From Quercus robur (Eukaryota; Streptophyta; Magnoliopsida; Fagales; Fagaceae), in the NCBI RefSeq assembly GCF_932294415.1, contig NC_065538.1, positions 19,986,167 through 20,050,166 of the forward strand: a stretch of 64,000 nucleotides of DNA, given 5' to 3'. A program made the position numbers and the translations under genes. Below the pieces are notes generated by a model that worked only from the letters and a program-made list of their open reading frames with translations, ran no database searches and was not told where the DNA came from. This document shows positions 10,401 to 20,275 of this stretch, piece after piece (position 1 is the first letter of the stretch; the number at the start of each line of letters is the position of its first letter).

Positions 10401-10939
10401 TGTGAATCAAGTATATTAATGTGTTTTTTAAGAAAATTTTAATAGTAAAAATATATAGAAAATATAAATAAAAATATTTTTAATAATTTTTTAATCGCCG
10501 AGTCCCGCCGCACCCGCACCCTACTTTTTCAAAAATTGCCGAGTCTCGCACCCACACCCGCACCCGCACCCGAGTCTCGAAACGCACCCGTGCTTCATAG
10601 CTTTTAACCTAAAAGGCCGGACTTAATATCCATACACGCACAAAAACTAAATTATTTATTTATATTCATTTCATCACTATGTCTCAAACATAACACTAGA
10701 AATAATGCTATTATAGAACAAAATAAGTAACCGTATTTGAAGTATATTACTTGAACTTGAACTGAACCATTATGGTACAACTGTAACTAAAATAAGACAA
10801 AAAAGAATATAAAGTTCCTTTAGAATCCAAAAGGCTCACCTCTAATAGAAGAAACTGGAACTTTCTGCAGAGTTGTGAAAAGGGTTTTTCTACCATGTAA
10901 CAACAATGGTGGGGGCAAGCTAGCAACAATGGAAGCCAT
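7460..10939 (-). CDS. CURT1C: CURVATURE THYLAKOID 1 protein, CURT1C-like, chloroplastic
   Basis: Six coding exons on the minus strand (10939-10840, 9092-8980, 8571-8485, 8031-7969, 7727-7690, 7514-7460), all with GT-AG borders, join in frame to 151 aa. A plastid transit-like N-terminus (MASIVASLPPPLLLHGRK) is followed by the conserved core: WDKSEDRLALIGLGFAAIVA, then IDKLPLIPGVLEFIGILFSS and WFIYRYLLFKPDREELFK, ending DILGQ. CURT1 proteins are small thylakoid membrane proteins with two transmembrane helices and an amphipathic helix; they oligomerise at grana margins and bend the membrane. The N-terminus and ...ILGQ end resemble Arabidopsis CURT1C most. A second possible acceptor for exon 2 (first base 9074) keeps the frame and gives 145 aa; I prefer 9092 because its pyrimidine tract is stronger and it gives the family-like SSIRG. 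Intron 1 is about 1.7 kb and full of transposon relics. Confidence 0.94.
9411..9690 (-). mobile_element. Miniature LTR element (SMART/TRIM type), looks structurally whole
   Basis: Two direct repeats of 79 bp (9411-9489 and 9612-9690), each beginning TG and ending CA, enclose only about 122 bp. The whole is flanked by the 5-bp duplication agcat (9406-9410 and 9691-9695). Read on the minus strand, a primer-binding site TGGTATTAAAGC, close to the initiator-Met tRNA complement, directly follows the first LTR. A purine tract (gagagggag) directly precedes the second. There is no coding capacity, so it must have moved in trans. The two LTRs differ at about ten positions, so it is a fossil of some age. 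It sits in intron 1 of CURT1C. Confidence 0.88.
9798..9916 (-). mobile_element. tRNA-derived SINE, family S1
   Basis: On the minus strand it reads gagctctggattaaatggca, then a ctcctcccacaag-like stretch and a box-B-like ggttatgggatcaaaactc, and ends with the words ttgtgtgtaacttacc. The same order of words occurs at 18849-18932 (minus) and 22653-22745 (plus, partly deleted). Internal Pol III promoter-like boxes and the short length support a tRNA-derived SINE. It lies in CURT1C intron 1. Confidence 0.65.
10057..10600. mobile_element. GC-rich non-autonomous hAT-like element 1
   Basis: A 544-bp GC-rich island in AT-rich DNA is bounded by an 8-bp duplication, cttttaac (10049-10056 and 10601-10608). 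The termini are inverted repeats: CTGGGATGCACGGACGCG and, from the other end, CTATGAAGCACGGGTGCG (13 of 18 match). The left half is built from repeated words (gacgcgg, atcggcc, tatcggcc), and the right end repeats cacccgcaccc. An 8-bp duplication and terminal CTRG-like bases suggest the hAT superfamily. Open frames across it are a by-product of GC content; they match nothing I know. It lies in intron 1 of CURT1C. Confidence 0.72.
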
Positions 10940-10945
10940 GCCAAT

Positions 10946-11112
10946 CTGCAAAGGAAAAATTAGAAAAAGAAAGAAAGAAAATTTAGTCCAATGACCAAAA
11001 AAGACAAAAATCAAATTCTGAGAAATGGGTTATCTTGTTCAAGGTTCAAAGAGTATCAGGTGGTTGAAAATATAGCAGAGATTCTAAGTGGAAAGAAGGA
11101 AATGGGTTTTAC
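10946..11112 (-). other. Intron in the 5' leader of CURT1C
   Basis: On the minus strand a donor (aacaacaaag|gtaaaa at 11113/11112) and an acceptor (tcctttgcag|attggc at 10946/10945) bracket 167 bp, placing the splice six bases before the start codon at 10939. The upstream leader exon (from 11113) is CT-rich, as many plant leaders are. This supports the chosen ATG. Confidence 0.7.
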
Positions 11113-11179
11113 CTTTGTTGTTGCAGAGAGAGAGAGGAGAGAGAGAGTAGGAGTAGGGCTGTGTGCTCAAAGCGCTATG

Positions 11180-11534
11180 CACCACAGAAATGTCAAATGT
11201 GGTGTTGTTTTTGAGTTTGGCGTCTCAACTCTCAACGAGCACCATAAGAGAATTTGACCAAGAACAATTGGGTCCAGTGTGTGATATCCAAAGCGATTGA
11301 CACCTCTCCATGATTGGCCAACACAGTCCAAAATCTTGGATTATTGATTAACTATAAGGCCGAGGCTTTGGTCCTGTGCATGTAGCGCACTGGCCCGTTA
11401 AAAAAGTGAGATGTGTTTGAAAATTGACATGTTTTTATAATCTGTTAGTACAATTGAACACTATCCAATTGTCGAGTAAGAAATGTCACCAACCAAAATA
11501 CTTTTCTTTTATTTTTTTCCTTTATAAATAAAAA
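11180..11534. promoter_or_regulatory. Upstream region of CURT1C
   Basis: This should hold the promoter of the minus-strand CURT1C gene. No unambiguous TATA box or G-box was picked out. No coding sequence is seen. Confidence 0.35.
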
Positions 11535-11712
11535 GTCACGTTAATGGATGTCCTCAAAATAATTGTTAATATATTAGGAAAAATTTTAATATCATTTTCA
11601 TGAAAAATATAAAAAACTATTAGAAAAATTAATTGCTTCGTTATTTTTCCATAAAATGGAAGAAAAATAGTTCATAAACCAATGTCATTAAGACCATCGT
11701 TAATATTTCCTG
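11535..11712. repeat. Small MULE-type MITE, family M, diverged copy
   Basis: The left arm (cacgttaatggatgtcctca, then attgttaatat) and the complement of the right arm (atattaacgatggtcttaat, then gacattggtttat) face each other across about 180 bp. The arm words resemble those of the well-bounded 190-bp element at 24369-24558. The target duplication is not clear. Confidence 0.5.
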
Positions 11713-11901
11713 CAAAAATGCATATGTATCAATGCCTCATAAAGGATACCTGTCCAGACTTATATTTTTTCGTGTCAAGATTGAATTTTTCACCAAATAG
11801 GGTCTACTTGAGGCATTGACATGTGTACGTTTTGCAAAAGTTGTTGCAACTTAGTTTGTAGCAAATCATTATCCTAAATAAAAAAATATTCTAGAAACTA
11901 G

Positions 11902-12039
11902 AGCCCGTTTGGTGAGAGATTTCTAGTAACGTTGTTATTGTTTTGTAGAAATACATGTGAGTGAAAAAGTGAGTAAAAATATGTGTAATGTTATTTAAAC
12001 ACTGAAAATTGTTGTTTAAACAATAGTAACAAATACCCT
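11902..12039. repeat. MITE of the 'CCCGTTTGGT' type, copy 1
   Basis: It begins agcccgtttggtgag and ends with the near-complement aacaaatacccta. The interior words (aatacatgtgagtgaaaaagt, taatgttatttaaaca) are shared with copies at 12341-12476, 30961-31102 and 44268-44392. It is non-coding. Ends of this kind are common in small plant PIF- or hAT-derived elements; I cannot decide which. Confidence 0.55.
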
Positions 12040-12340
12040 AACAATTTTTTTTGGGGAAGATAGAGATTAGAGACAACATATTTGATTGCGATGGATTCAC
12101 TTTATACATTTTAAAAAAATATTTTTTATATAATCAATTATTAAATTTACAGGAGATTTAGCGGTTAAAAAAAGGATAATTGTCCATGTCATCGTTAAAA
12201 ATTTATTGATGGCCATAGGTCGATAGCTAACTAGTAATTCCAAAGTGGCTAATGTACTCCCTTTTTCTCTTCCTAATTGGTTACAAAGCTCTAAATTTTA
12301 AACGTTCAAAGAAAGTGAACAAAAAGGACCACAAAAATCT

Positions 12341-12476
12341 GGTCCCGTTTGGTACGTGAATTCAAATACGTGTTTTTAGTTTTTAAATAACATTACACGT
12401 ATTTTCACACTTTTTCACCGACACATATTTTCAAAAAAATTGAAAAATATTATTTAAACACACGTATCAAACGGGT
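12341..12476. repeat. MITE of the 'CCCGTTTGGT' type, copy 2
   Basis: Ends ggtcccgtttggtacgtg and cacgtatcaaacgggt are inverted complements of each other. The interior reads ttttagtttttaaataaca and ttttcacactttttcacc. It has the clearest TIRs of the family in this window. Confidence 0.65.
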
Positions 12477-13091
12477 TTTAAAAATGGTTCGGGCCAATTA
12501 TAACTTAGACCATCCCCATTTGATATATATATGATAGAGATGGATGAAAATTAAGTTATACTTTTGTGCAGGTCTTTGACACGTGAGATCTATTTATAAT
12601 ACCATAGTACAACTTTCACATTGAGACAATAGAATAAAAGAGAGAAACATAATATTATATTAAAATTTTCCAAGTGATTAAGCAAATATAATATATCTGT
12701 AGAAGGATTATAAAAATATAGTAAAAGGTTGCATAACTTCTTTGTCATTATTTGCTAGTGCTTCCCATAGCTATTAGCTTCCCTAAATCAATATTTGATT
12801 TGTAAGATGTAAATACCTTAATATTCATGTAATCATAAGTTTTAGTTAACTCAATTGATAAAATTTTATATTATTGAACACGGGACTTAGGTTCACATAA
12901 TGTAAGTAAAGAGTAATCATCATATAGATAATTATACTTAAGAAGGAGGTATCATATAGGAGTTTTGTGAGACTACCATTTCATAGTATGTGGAATCTGT
13001 AGATGTATGAGTTTCACATACTTTGGGAGGATAGCTTTATGAAACTCCTTTAATCCTTTATAAGATAATTTTTATTTTTCGTATTTTGGCT
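12477..13091. other. AT-rich intergenic sequence
   Basis: No gene or bounded element was identified. There are only AT-rich words and short TA runs. Confidence 0.4.
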
Positions 13092-13099
13092 CTCCTCAT

Positions 13100-13682
13100 T
13101 GGATTGTCCAGTACCTACCTAAACTTGAAGAACTGACCAGCTTGATGCTCTTTGACTCGATAATTGCACGATCTAAGCGGTGGTTCAGTTAGCCGCGAGT
13201 CGCCGGCGTCAAGACCTGATACCATCAGTTCAAGTCTCGGTTTGACTGTCTAAGAAACCGAAGAACCCGACCTGCTTGATGCCTTTCTCTCTTTCAGTTG
13301 CAAATCACGTGTTTTAGCAGAAAACCGGTAAACCTAATTTTAAAACTTCACTGATATAATGATATCTCGGCTAGATCTTGACAAATATAGTGAGATCTTG
13401 GCTAAATCTCGAAGGATATGGATGAATATTGGCCAGATCTCGATAGATCTGGCCATATTTATTGACAATTGGCAAGATTTCGGCCAAAATCCAGCCAGAT
13501 TTTGACCTTTAGTAGCGAACTTGAAACAGACTAATATGCACCCAAAACCGACAAGACCCGATCTAGCCAATCCGAAGCTCCACATGGGTTAATTGTGGGC
13601 TATGATTTCTCCCACCCGAGTCTTTAGGGTTGAGTTCGGGTTGGGCACAAACTCGACCTGGATCGACCCGTGAACATCCCTA
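13100..13682. mobile_element. GC-rich non-autonomous hAT-like element 2
   Basis: The 583-bp element is flanked by the 8-bp duplication ctcctcat (13092-13099 and 13683-13690). The right end, read inward on the minus strand, is TAGGGATGTTCACGGGTCGA, a typical hAT-like terminus. The left end (TGGATTGTCCAG) matches it with one gap. The interior contains repeated words such as ggccagatctcg and aagatttcggcc, reminiscent of element 1 at 10057-10600. It has no transposase. Confidence 0.65.
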
Positions 13683-13690
13683 CTCCTCAT

Positions 13691-14455
13691 ATTGAAATAG
13701 TATAAGGTGTAACGACATATATAACGCCCCTTACATGAGTGGACCCCATAAGCATAGAACCTACCATTATGTGAGGGGATGTTGTATAAACTTGTTACAG
13801 AAGATACTTGGCTCTCTTATATGAGAAGACTTCAAAAAAAAATTTGAGAGAAATTCAAAATATTATTGGACCAAAATTATGCTACTTATAAGTTTTTTTT
13901 TTTTTTTTTTTTTTTTTTTTATCCTTTGTTTAATGGCCCATGAATAAAGCTTATAATGGGTCTAAAACCATTGCAAATGACCTTTTTATGGGGCCATAAC
14001 TCAATCACTTTTTGAAAAAGAAATTAATTGAAAAAATTGATCTAAAAAAGAAGAACAAGGTTTAAAAAGTTGTACTATAATAAAGTGTGATTTGGTAATG
14101 CATTATCCAACAGGCACTGATGATTTTTTTTTTTTTTGAGGAACGGCACCGATGAATTTGACCATCCTAAAGTAGAATGTCTGATATCCATGTTTAATAC
14201 GAGCCATTAATTAAAATATCACGTTTTTGATAAATTAAATATTTGTTTAACAAAACTATTTATTATATATATATATATATATATATATGAACAAAATTTG
14301 AACATAGTACTTTAGGTGTTGTTCCTTAAATTTTACTTTTAAGATTTAGCTATGTAGGTATTTAACTAAAAAATATATTTCTATTCCATGAACAAAAATT
14401 CACATAGCAGAATTTTAAAATGAAAATTTAAGGAACAATACCTAAGTACTGTACC
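13691..14455. other. Intergenic, poly-T and a tiny retroposed insertion
   Basis: It contains a long poly-T (13891-13920), a (TA)n run at about 14267-14287, and a 21-bp poly-T insertion at 14124-14144 flanked by near-identical 11-bp words (ggcactgatga / ggcaccgatga). No gene is seen. Confidence 0.5.
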
Positions 14456-14458
14456 TAA

Positions 14459-14645
14459 GGCTCCGTTTGTTTTGGTGTAAAGCCATTTCAGGAAATGATT
14501 TTACACCTCATCAGCTGTTTGGTTGCACATGGAAAATAGAATTTTCTGGAAAAGCATTTCATTTGACCATGTGTTTTATGGGTTTGACCCGAAAATTGGT
14601 TTACACTTCTATTTTCACTTCAAACCATTTCCGGACTCAGAAGCA

Positions 14646-14715
<70 letters not shown>

Positions 14716-15210
14716 ACAAACACACGGCCGGTGATGCCCATAACCACCCTTCGACCCACGGCCCCGTCGACGCATGCAAGCCACTCCACTGACCCATCCC
14801 TTGTCCTTGTCCTCCGCCGACCCATCCCTCATCCTCATCCTTAGCGACCCATCCCTCATCCTCGTCCTCACCGACCCGATTTCAATCTCTCACTCTTTCT
14901 TCCTCCCCCTCTCTGTTTGACCGAGTTTGAAGTTTAATGGTTTAATTTTGATTTTTGTTTCTTTAAAAAGTTTACATCTTGCAATTTTCTATTATAAATT
15001 TGTTTGGAAGCTGAGAAAATAGTTGAGAAAATGTGAGAAACTAGTAGAAAATTTTTATTTTTCAGAATGTTACCAAACACCTGAAAATATTTTCCAATAC
15101 AATTTTCAAAATGCAACCAAACACTAAAAAATATTTTCCTTTACGAAAAATATTTTCACCTAAAAATATTTTACACTTGAAAAATATTTTACATTCAACC
15201 AAATGCAGCC
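14459..15210. mobile_element. PIF/Harbinger-like non-autonomous element with GA microsatellite
   Basis: It is 752 bp, flanked by TAA (14456-14458 and 15211-15213). Ends are GGCTCCGTTTG on the left and, inward from the right, GGCTGCATTTGG. A TWA duplication and GGC...GTTTG ends fit PIF/Harbinger. The interior has a (GA)n tract at 14648-14714, a CCGACCCATCCCTCATCCT-type minisatellite at about 14787-14878, and terminal blocks rich in aaaatatttt. Open frames here are made by the simple repeats and are not genes. Confidence 0.7.
14648..14714. repeat. (GA)n microsatellite
   Basis: Uninterrupted GA dinucleotide run of about 33 units inside the Harbinger-like element. Confidence 0.98.
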
Positions 15211-15223
15211 TAAGTCTTGCCTT

Positions 15224-15224
<1 letters not shown>

Positions 15225-15259
<35 letters not shown>
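15225..15259. repeat. (AC)n microsatellite
   Basis: Perfect AC run directly adjoining the 5' end of the Helitron at 15260. Confidence 0.97.
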
Positions 15260-15260
<1 letters not shown>

Positions 15261-16449
15261 CTATATATATATATAAAACCGAAACCTTTGCTGGCACCAC
15301 AATTTTCCACGTCAGCACAATATTTAAAAAATAAAAAATAAATAAAAATTATAACCCCTCAAAACCCTAACAACCTTACCCCTCTCTCAAGTTAAGAAAT
15401 ATAAAGCCACGGTTTCTGCAAACTCTCTCTCTCTCCAGACGTGGGAAGCCCTAAAGCATTCAAGATCTACAAAACCCTAGCAACCTTACCCCCCCTCAAG
15501 TTAAGAAATATAAAGCCACGGTTTCTGCAAAGTCTCTCTCTCTCCAGACGTAAGAAGCCCTAAAGCATTCAAGATCTACAATGCATGGTATAGATTTTAG
15601 CTTATAAAGTTCAGCTTTTGTAAGGTTAGTTTTGTTTATATATTAATTAATACATAGTACTTTGTTCACCATTGAATACTCATATAATCAATTTCCAATT
15701 CAGTGTTCAAGAATTAAACCAAAATTCTAACTGCTCTATCATAAAATATTATTATTAGTATGAATTTTATGGAGTTACGGTGTTCAAGAATTAAACCAAA
15801 ATTCTTTTAAATTATCTATAATATTTTGTCCTTTGAAAATTTTATCTCTTTGATTTTAGTATATTGTGTTTCTTAAGCTATAGAGAGATTTTCTTTGGTT
15901 TCTGCAAACTCTCTCTCTCTCTCCAGATGTATGAAGCCCTAAACGCACAGTATAGCATTCAAGATCTACAACTCATGGTATAGATTTTAGCTTATAAAGT
16001 TCAGCTTTTGTAAGGTTAGTTTGTTTATATATTTAGTCCTTACGTTTAGGTTTAGTTTAGGTTTAGGTTTTAAGAGATTTATATATTACTACTATGTGAC
16101 TGAATTTCCCGTGACATCAATTTTATATTTTTAACCAAATACATCAAGAAAGCAAGAGAAGGCGCATAAATATTTAGTCCTTAAGTTTAAGTTTAGGTTT
16201 AGGTTTAGGTTTTAAGAGATTTATATATTACTACTATGTGGCTGAATTTCCCGTGACATCAGTTTTATGTTTTTATTTTTATTTTTTTTTTTATGTAAGG
16301 TTAATTTGTTTACATCAGTTCTTTGTCTCAAAGATAAGATTTTTAATATATCCCTTGCAAACACACATGAACTTAAATTGTCTTTTAATATATGCATATT
16401 TTATTATTTTCTAATAGTTTTCCCGTGCATCGCACGGGTTAACGACTAG
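15260..16449 (+). mobile_element. Non-autonomous Helitron
   Basis: The 5' end is TCTATATATATATAT followed by aaaaccgaaacc, right after a host A. The 3' end has the perfect hairpin CCCGTGCATCGCACGGG (16422-16438), a spacer, and terminal CTAG (16446-16449) before a host T. This is the classic plant Helitron terminus, inserted between A and T without target duplication. The interior is not coding. A block of about 120 bp (ggtttctgcaaactctctct ... ccctaaagcattcaagatct) occurs at about 15371-15470 and 15487-15580 and, extended, at about 15895-15980; a second block (ttaggtttaggttttaagag ... ctactatgtg) occurs twice near 16040 and 16190. Confidence 0.9.
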
Positions 16450-16867
16450 TATATATATATATATATATAATCTAATGGGTATATATATTTTTTAAAAGTA
16501 CATTATAATTAATAAATTTTGATAATTTAGGAGTCTTATTTTTAACATGAAAGCTTCATGTGTCAATTTTTACAAATGGTTTAATGTTTAAATTATCAAA
16601 ATGTGTCAAGAATCTTATAACTTAATTGACATATCTATGATGTTTCCAATGAGAATGTCTAGATTCAAATTTCTCATTGACTCTTTTTCAAATTATTGAA
16701 TTATATAAAAAAAAAATGTATCATTTTAATGTCAATTCCCATAATTACAACCTCAAGAGTTTCCAAGAAATTTATTTAATAATTTTAAAAAGATAAGTGT
16801 TAGATCCACAACATTTTCATACATTTATAATAAATTTTAGATAAAATTATACCAATGATACCATTTT

Positions 16868-16905
<38 letters not shown>

Positions 16906-17300
16906 AGAAATGCAAATTATACCCTCTCCCCCCACCCCCCAATCGAGACAAACGGTGTCGTTTGATATACTCAGTTATTAACTGCCTATTATAAGAATTC
17001 AAAAGTTCAAGAGTTCAAATATTTCCCGAAAATTTTAATCCTCCGTTTGGTTCCCGAGAAAAACCTAGAAAAAAGAAAAGAAAATAAAAGCACAGAGAAT
17101 TAAGATTAAGCCCAAATACCAATTAAGGCGAGGGTTTATATCCAAATTCCTAAACAATGAAGCTTCCCTACAACACTCTATCTCTCCTTTCCTTTCTTTT
17201 CTCACATTTTCTCAGTTACCAAACAGAGCCAATTAAACCTAACCCTACACTTCTCAATGTCGAAATCAGCTCTCTTTCTCCAAACCTATCACACTAATTA
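16450..17300. other. Intergenic, with a small inverted-repeat motif
   Basis: A TA run follows the Helitron end; poly-A lies at 16871-16903 and a C-run at 16928-16940. At about 17039-17062 and 17205-17232 the words ctccgtttggttcccgagaa and ttctcagttaccaaacagag are inverted to each other, marking a probable 190-bp MITE. No confident gene. Confidence 0.45.
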
Positions 17301-17307
17301 ACTACCA

Positions 17308-17931
17308 ATGAGGATCACAAACCCATTTAACCATTTTGGCAGGTGAGAATGGTAGAAATTAAAGTCATCGAAGATCAATTTAAGCAATTATTTTTTCCTT
17401 TACTTTAGGAAGTACTTGTGGGTTGTGCTTGAATAAATTGATTGGCTCAGAGAGATGAAAAATGTTTCAAATTGGAATTTGGAAGTGAATTTAAACCACT
17501 GTTTGATTCATTACTTTTCATAGTTGAGTAGCATTGCATTATTTTGATCACTTAATATGCCACATTTTAAGCTTTTTTATGCATGCGAACATGTTTGTTG
17601 GACATGGGTCAATGTGAGCTCTCTTGCTTAGAGAGATGAAAAATGTTTCAAATTGGGATTTGGAAGTGAATTTAAACCACTGTTTGATTCATTACTTTTT
17701 CATGGTTGAGTAGCATTGCATTATTTTGATCACTTACTGTTCCACATTTTAAGCTTTTTTATGCATGTGAACATGTTTGTTGGACATGGGTCAATGTGGG
17801 CTCTCTTGTACTTTTGGCATTTTCTTAGTGCACCTTTTTGAACATCTTTTATCTGTTATGGGTGCAGCCAGCCTGTGGAAGTGTTTTGTTTCCTAATTTT
17901 GTTGCCACCCCCTCTTTGGCATGGCAAATGA
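17308..17931 (+). CDS. Possible 32-residue spliced small protein
   Basis: An ATG at 17308 opens MRITNPFNHFG, reaching a good donor (ggcag|gtgaga, exon end 17342). An acceptor (gggtgcag|ccag) at 17867/17868 continues in frame with PVEVFCFLILLPPPLWHGK and a stop at 17931, giving 32 aa with a hydrophobic C-terminal half. I recognise no family. Both splice sites are good and the hydrophobic run is not simple repeat, but a reading this short can arise by chance. The predicted intron contains a 181-bp tandem duplication. Confidence 0.25.
17449..17808. repeat. Tandem duplication, period about 181 bp
   Basis: The unit beginning agagagatgaaaaatgtttc and ending atgggtcaatgtgngctctc occurs twice, head to tail, starting at 17449 and 17630, with only a handful of differences including one extra T. 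This is a fairly recent local duplication in non-coding sequence. Confidence 0.95.
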
Positions 17932-19840
17932 ACATTGTCTTGTGTATGGTTACTTAAATTTTTTTTTTACTGACATAGTATGTGATTTTACCCATGATAA
18001 TGTAAATCTGTTATGTGGGTCTAACAAACAAGCAACTGTAAATGGCACTTAAGATAATGACAACATTGGCAACTATATAGAATTTGCTCCGCCCCACGCT
18101 CCACAAATAGTTGTGTGGCTAAAGTTTTGAAGGCCCTTGGATTGATGCTTCATTAGTCATTACAGTCAGAAATTCATTGTAGGGTTGGTGTTCTGTATTG
18201 CTTCTATTATCTGAGTAAGGTTTAGTTTCTCATTGATCTTATCTTGTCTTAGGAATAAATATATAAGTATCACATTAACCCATAAACTTATGTTTTATAT
18301 ATTATTTTAAAGTACAAAACTTGAAATTTAAATTATTTTATAGATAATATAGTTGTTGAACTTTGATCCTTTTTATATTTTGCAAGCATGGTGGCTATAA
18401 GATAGCAATGCAATCCAATCTAATTGTGGATATGTTAACAAACATATTCAATAAAAAATTTATAAAAGTTAAAAGTCAGGTGTTACTTTTATATATACAC
18501 GTGCATGCAAACGCATATATATACCTAAAGGTCATTTGAAAATAACTACTATGCTTCAGAAAGTAGGTAAGTATCATATAGAATTTCTTTCTACTTAATT
18601 CTCGTAGTTTGTCAAAATGGTATTTGCAATATTTCTTGTCTTTATACTTAATTTTTATGTTCTTAGTGCAAGTAAGCATACCTATTCTTTCTTTTGAGAA
18701 GACAAGCAGTCTTGGCAGCACACTAGAACACCAACTGAAGCCCCAAGTACTTTTGCTGGAAAGCAATTGACCTTACAATTTTGGTTTAAAAGTCAACTGC
18801 TCAACATAAGACTTCTGTAGCCAAAATCTCACTTATTATAGATTTTGTACATGCATTCAGTGTGTTTTGAACTCACAACCTAACCCTTCACCTTACTTTT
18901 ACAAGGGGAGGAGTTTCCGTTTGAACTAGAGCACAAAAGCACTTATTATGGGTTTAGAAATCCTCTAATTATTGTGAACTGCCCTCAGAACAACAAAAGA
19001 CATTATGTAAGTTGGAGATAGCATCCAGATCCTTCATATTCAACTAGTATATCATTGATCAAAGTATTACTATGCAGTTTTAATTCACTCATCATACCTA
19101 GTATCTTGAAGCTGAAAGGAGATAGTTAATCCGCTAGTATGATGCCCCTCAAACTTGAAGCCTTGTTACGACCCAATCCGTCAAATTCAAATGAGGGAGT
19201 TGAAATGCACCATCTGTTCTAGCCCCTTCATTTGACACCAGATCGCATCATGCACAGAAAATGAAATAGAATATCCCTAACCCATGTATTTTTTAGTATT
19301 TTGTTAAGGAGCTTGATAATCTAGGAATGTAATTATACAATGTAAATCATAGGATTTGATTATTTGCCTACTTTGTGGATCAAATATTATTTCCATCCAT
19401 TCTGTCCAGAGTAAATATAACTGGTCTAGACAACATGTAATTCATGACTGTGATTAAAATTGATACTTTAATAGATAATGAGGTTAATTTATGTACATTT
19501 AGTGATGTTAACTTATGATATGTAGTTGTTTTTGATGCAAGGAGTACCAAAATTAGTTTAGATTTTAATTTTGAATTGGAACCAGTTTTCTTTTTGAATT
19601 TGGTCTTTATTGTGATTGAGGATTTTGTGGAATTTAATTGTGGCTCAGTTAGATATTTCCATATTGATATAATCTTGGAGGCCTTATTAAAATGGTGGCT
19701 CTTGTAATTGTGAAAGGGATTTCTTTTTGAATAAGAAATTTATGATTAGAGAAAATTTCTCTTTGCTTGGTGGTAATTCCAAGCACCATTAGGTGGTAAT
19801 GCCTAGGGTTTTTGTGCAGATTCTAGGTGGTGAAGTCAAG
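17932..19840. other. Intergenic, with SINE and MITE relics
   Basis: 18270-18480 is a diverged copy of the family seen at 2093-2476 (aaacttgaaatttaaatt, then tttgcaagcatggtggc). 18849-18932 is a minus-strand copy of SINE family S1 (words gttcaaaacacactgaatgc and cctccccttgtaaaag). No coding region is recognised; the open frame at 18476-18766 matches nothing. Confidence 0.5.
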
Positions 19841-19920
19841 GATTGTTCTATTTATCTTCTTTTCCTCTTTTACAACTATTTTCCTACCACTGTCCTGCAT
19901 CACTTTTGTTGTTTGTCTCC

Positions 19921-20275
19921 TATAAATTAATAGGGTGGTCGTGCAAGTTTAACCAGCACAAATCTATGGTAATCTGGAGCATGATCCCCCATTGCCTAAT
20001 TTGGGGTATTTGGCAGGATAGGAATGCTCATATTTTGAGGGAAGTGAGAGTTCAATTCAAGACTTGAAGCATTCTTTCTTCCTGACTTTGTTCAAGTGGG
20101 CGAATGCTTCCGTCTTTACTTTTAATTCTTTGATTGATTTGCTTGATAGTTGTACTTTCTATTCACGTTAGTTTTGATATGTTGCTGGTTCCTTAGTACA
20201 CTACCTGTGTGCTATGGTTCCCCGTATGTTTTCCTCTTTCAATGAAGAATTATTATTTATATAAAAAAAAAAGGT
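19921..20275 (+). mobile_element. 3' end of an L1-type LINE, 5'-truncated
   Basis: The reading contains MIPHCLIWGIWQDRNAHILR, the segment usual near the C-terminus of plant L1 ORF2 (the zf-RVT end, consensus IWxxRNxxxF). After a frame change comes LKHSFFLTLFKWANASVFTF and FNSLIDLLDSC. It ends with atttatataaaaaaaaaa, a poly-A tail at about 20260-20273. Frames are broken, so this is a dead fragment. Confidence 0.75.

Noticed and set aside
10009-10419. Overlapping open frames on both strands in the GC-rich patch
   Set aside because: They lie inside a bounded hAT-like element in an intron, are Arg/Ala-rich by base composition, and match no family.
14467-14871. Frames of 60-125 codons with long Arg-Glu or Ser-Leu runs
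   Set aside because: They are translations of the (GA)n microsatellite in a Harbinger-like element.
18476-18766. 96-codon minus-strand frame
   Set aside because: No recognisable domain, no splice context, and it overlaps TA-rich repeats.
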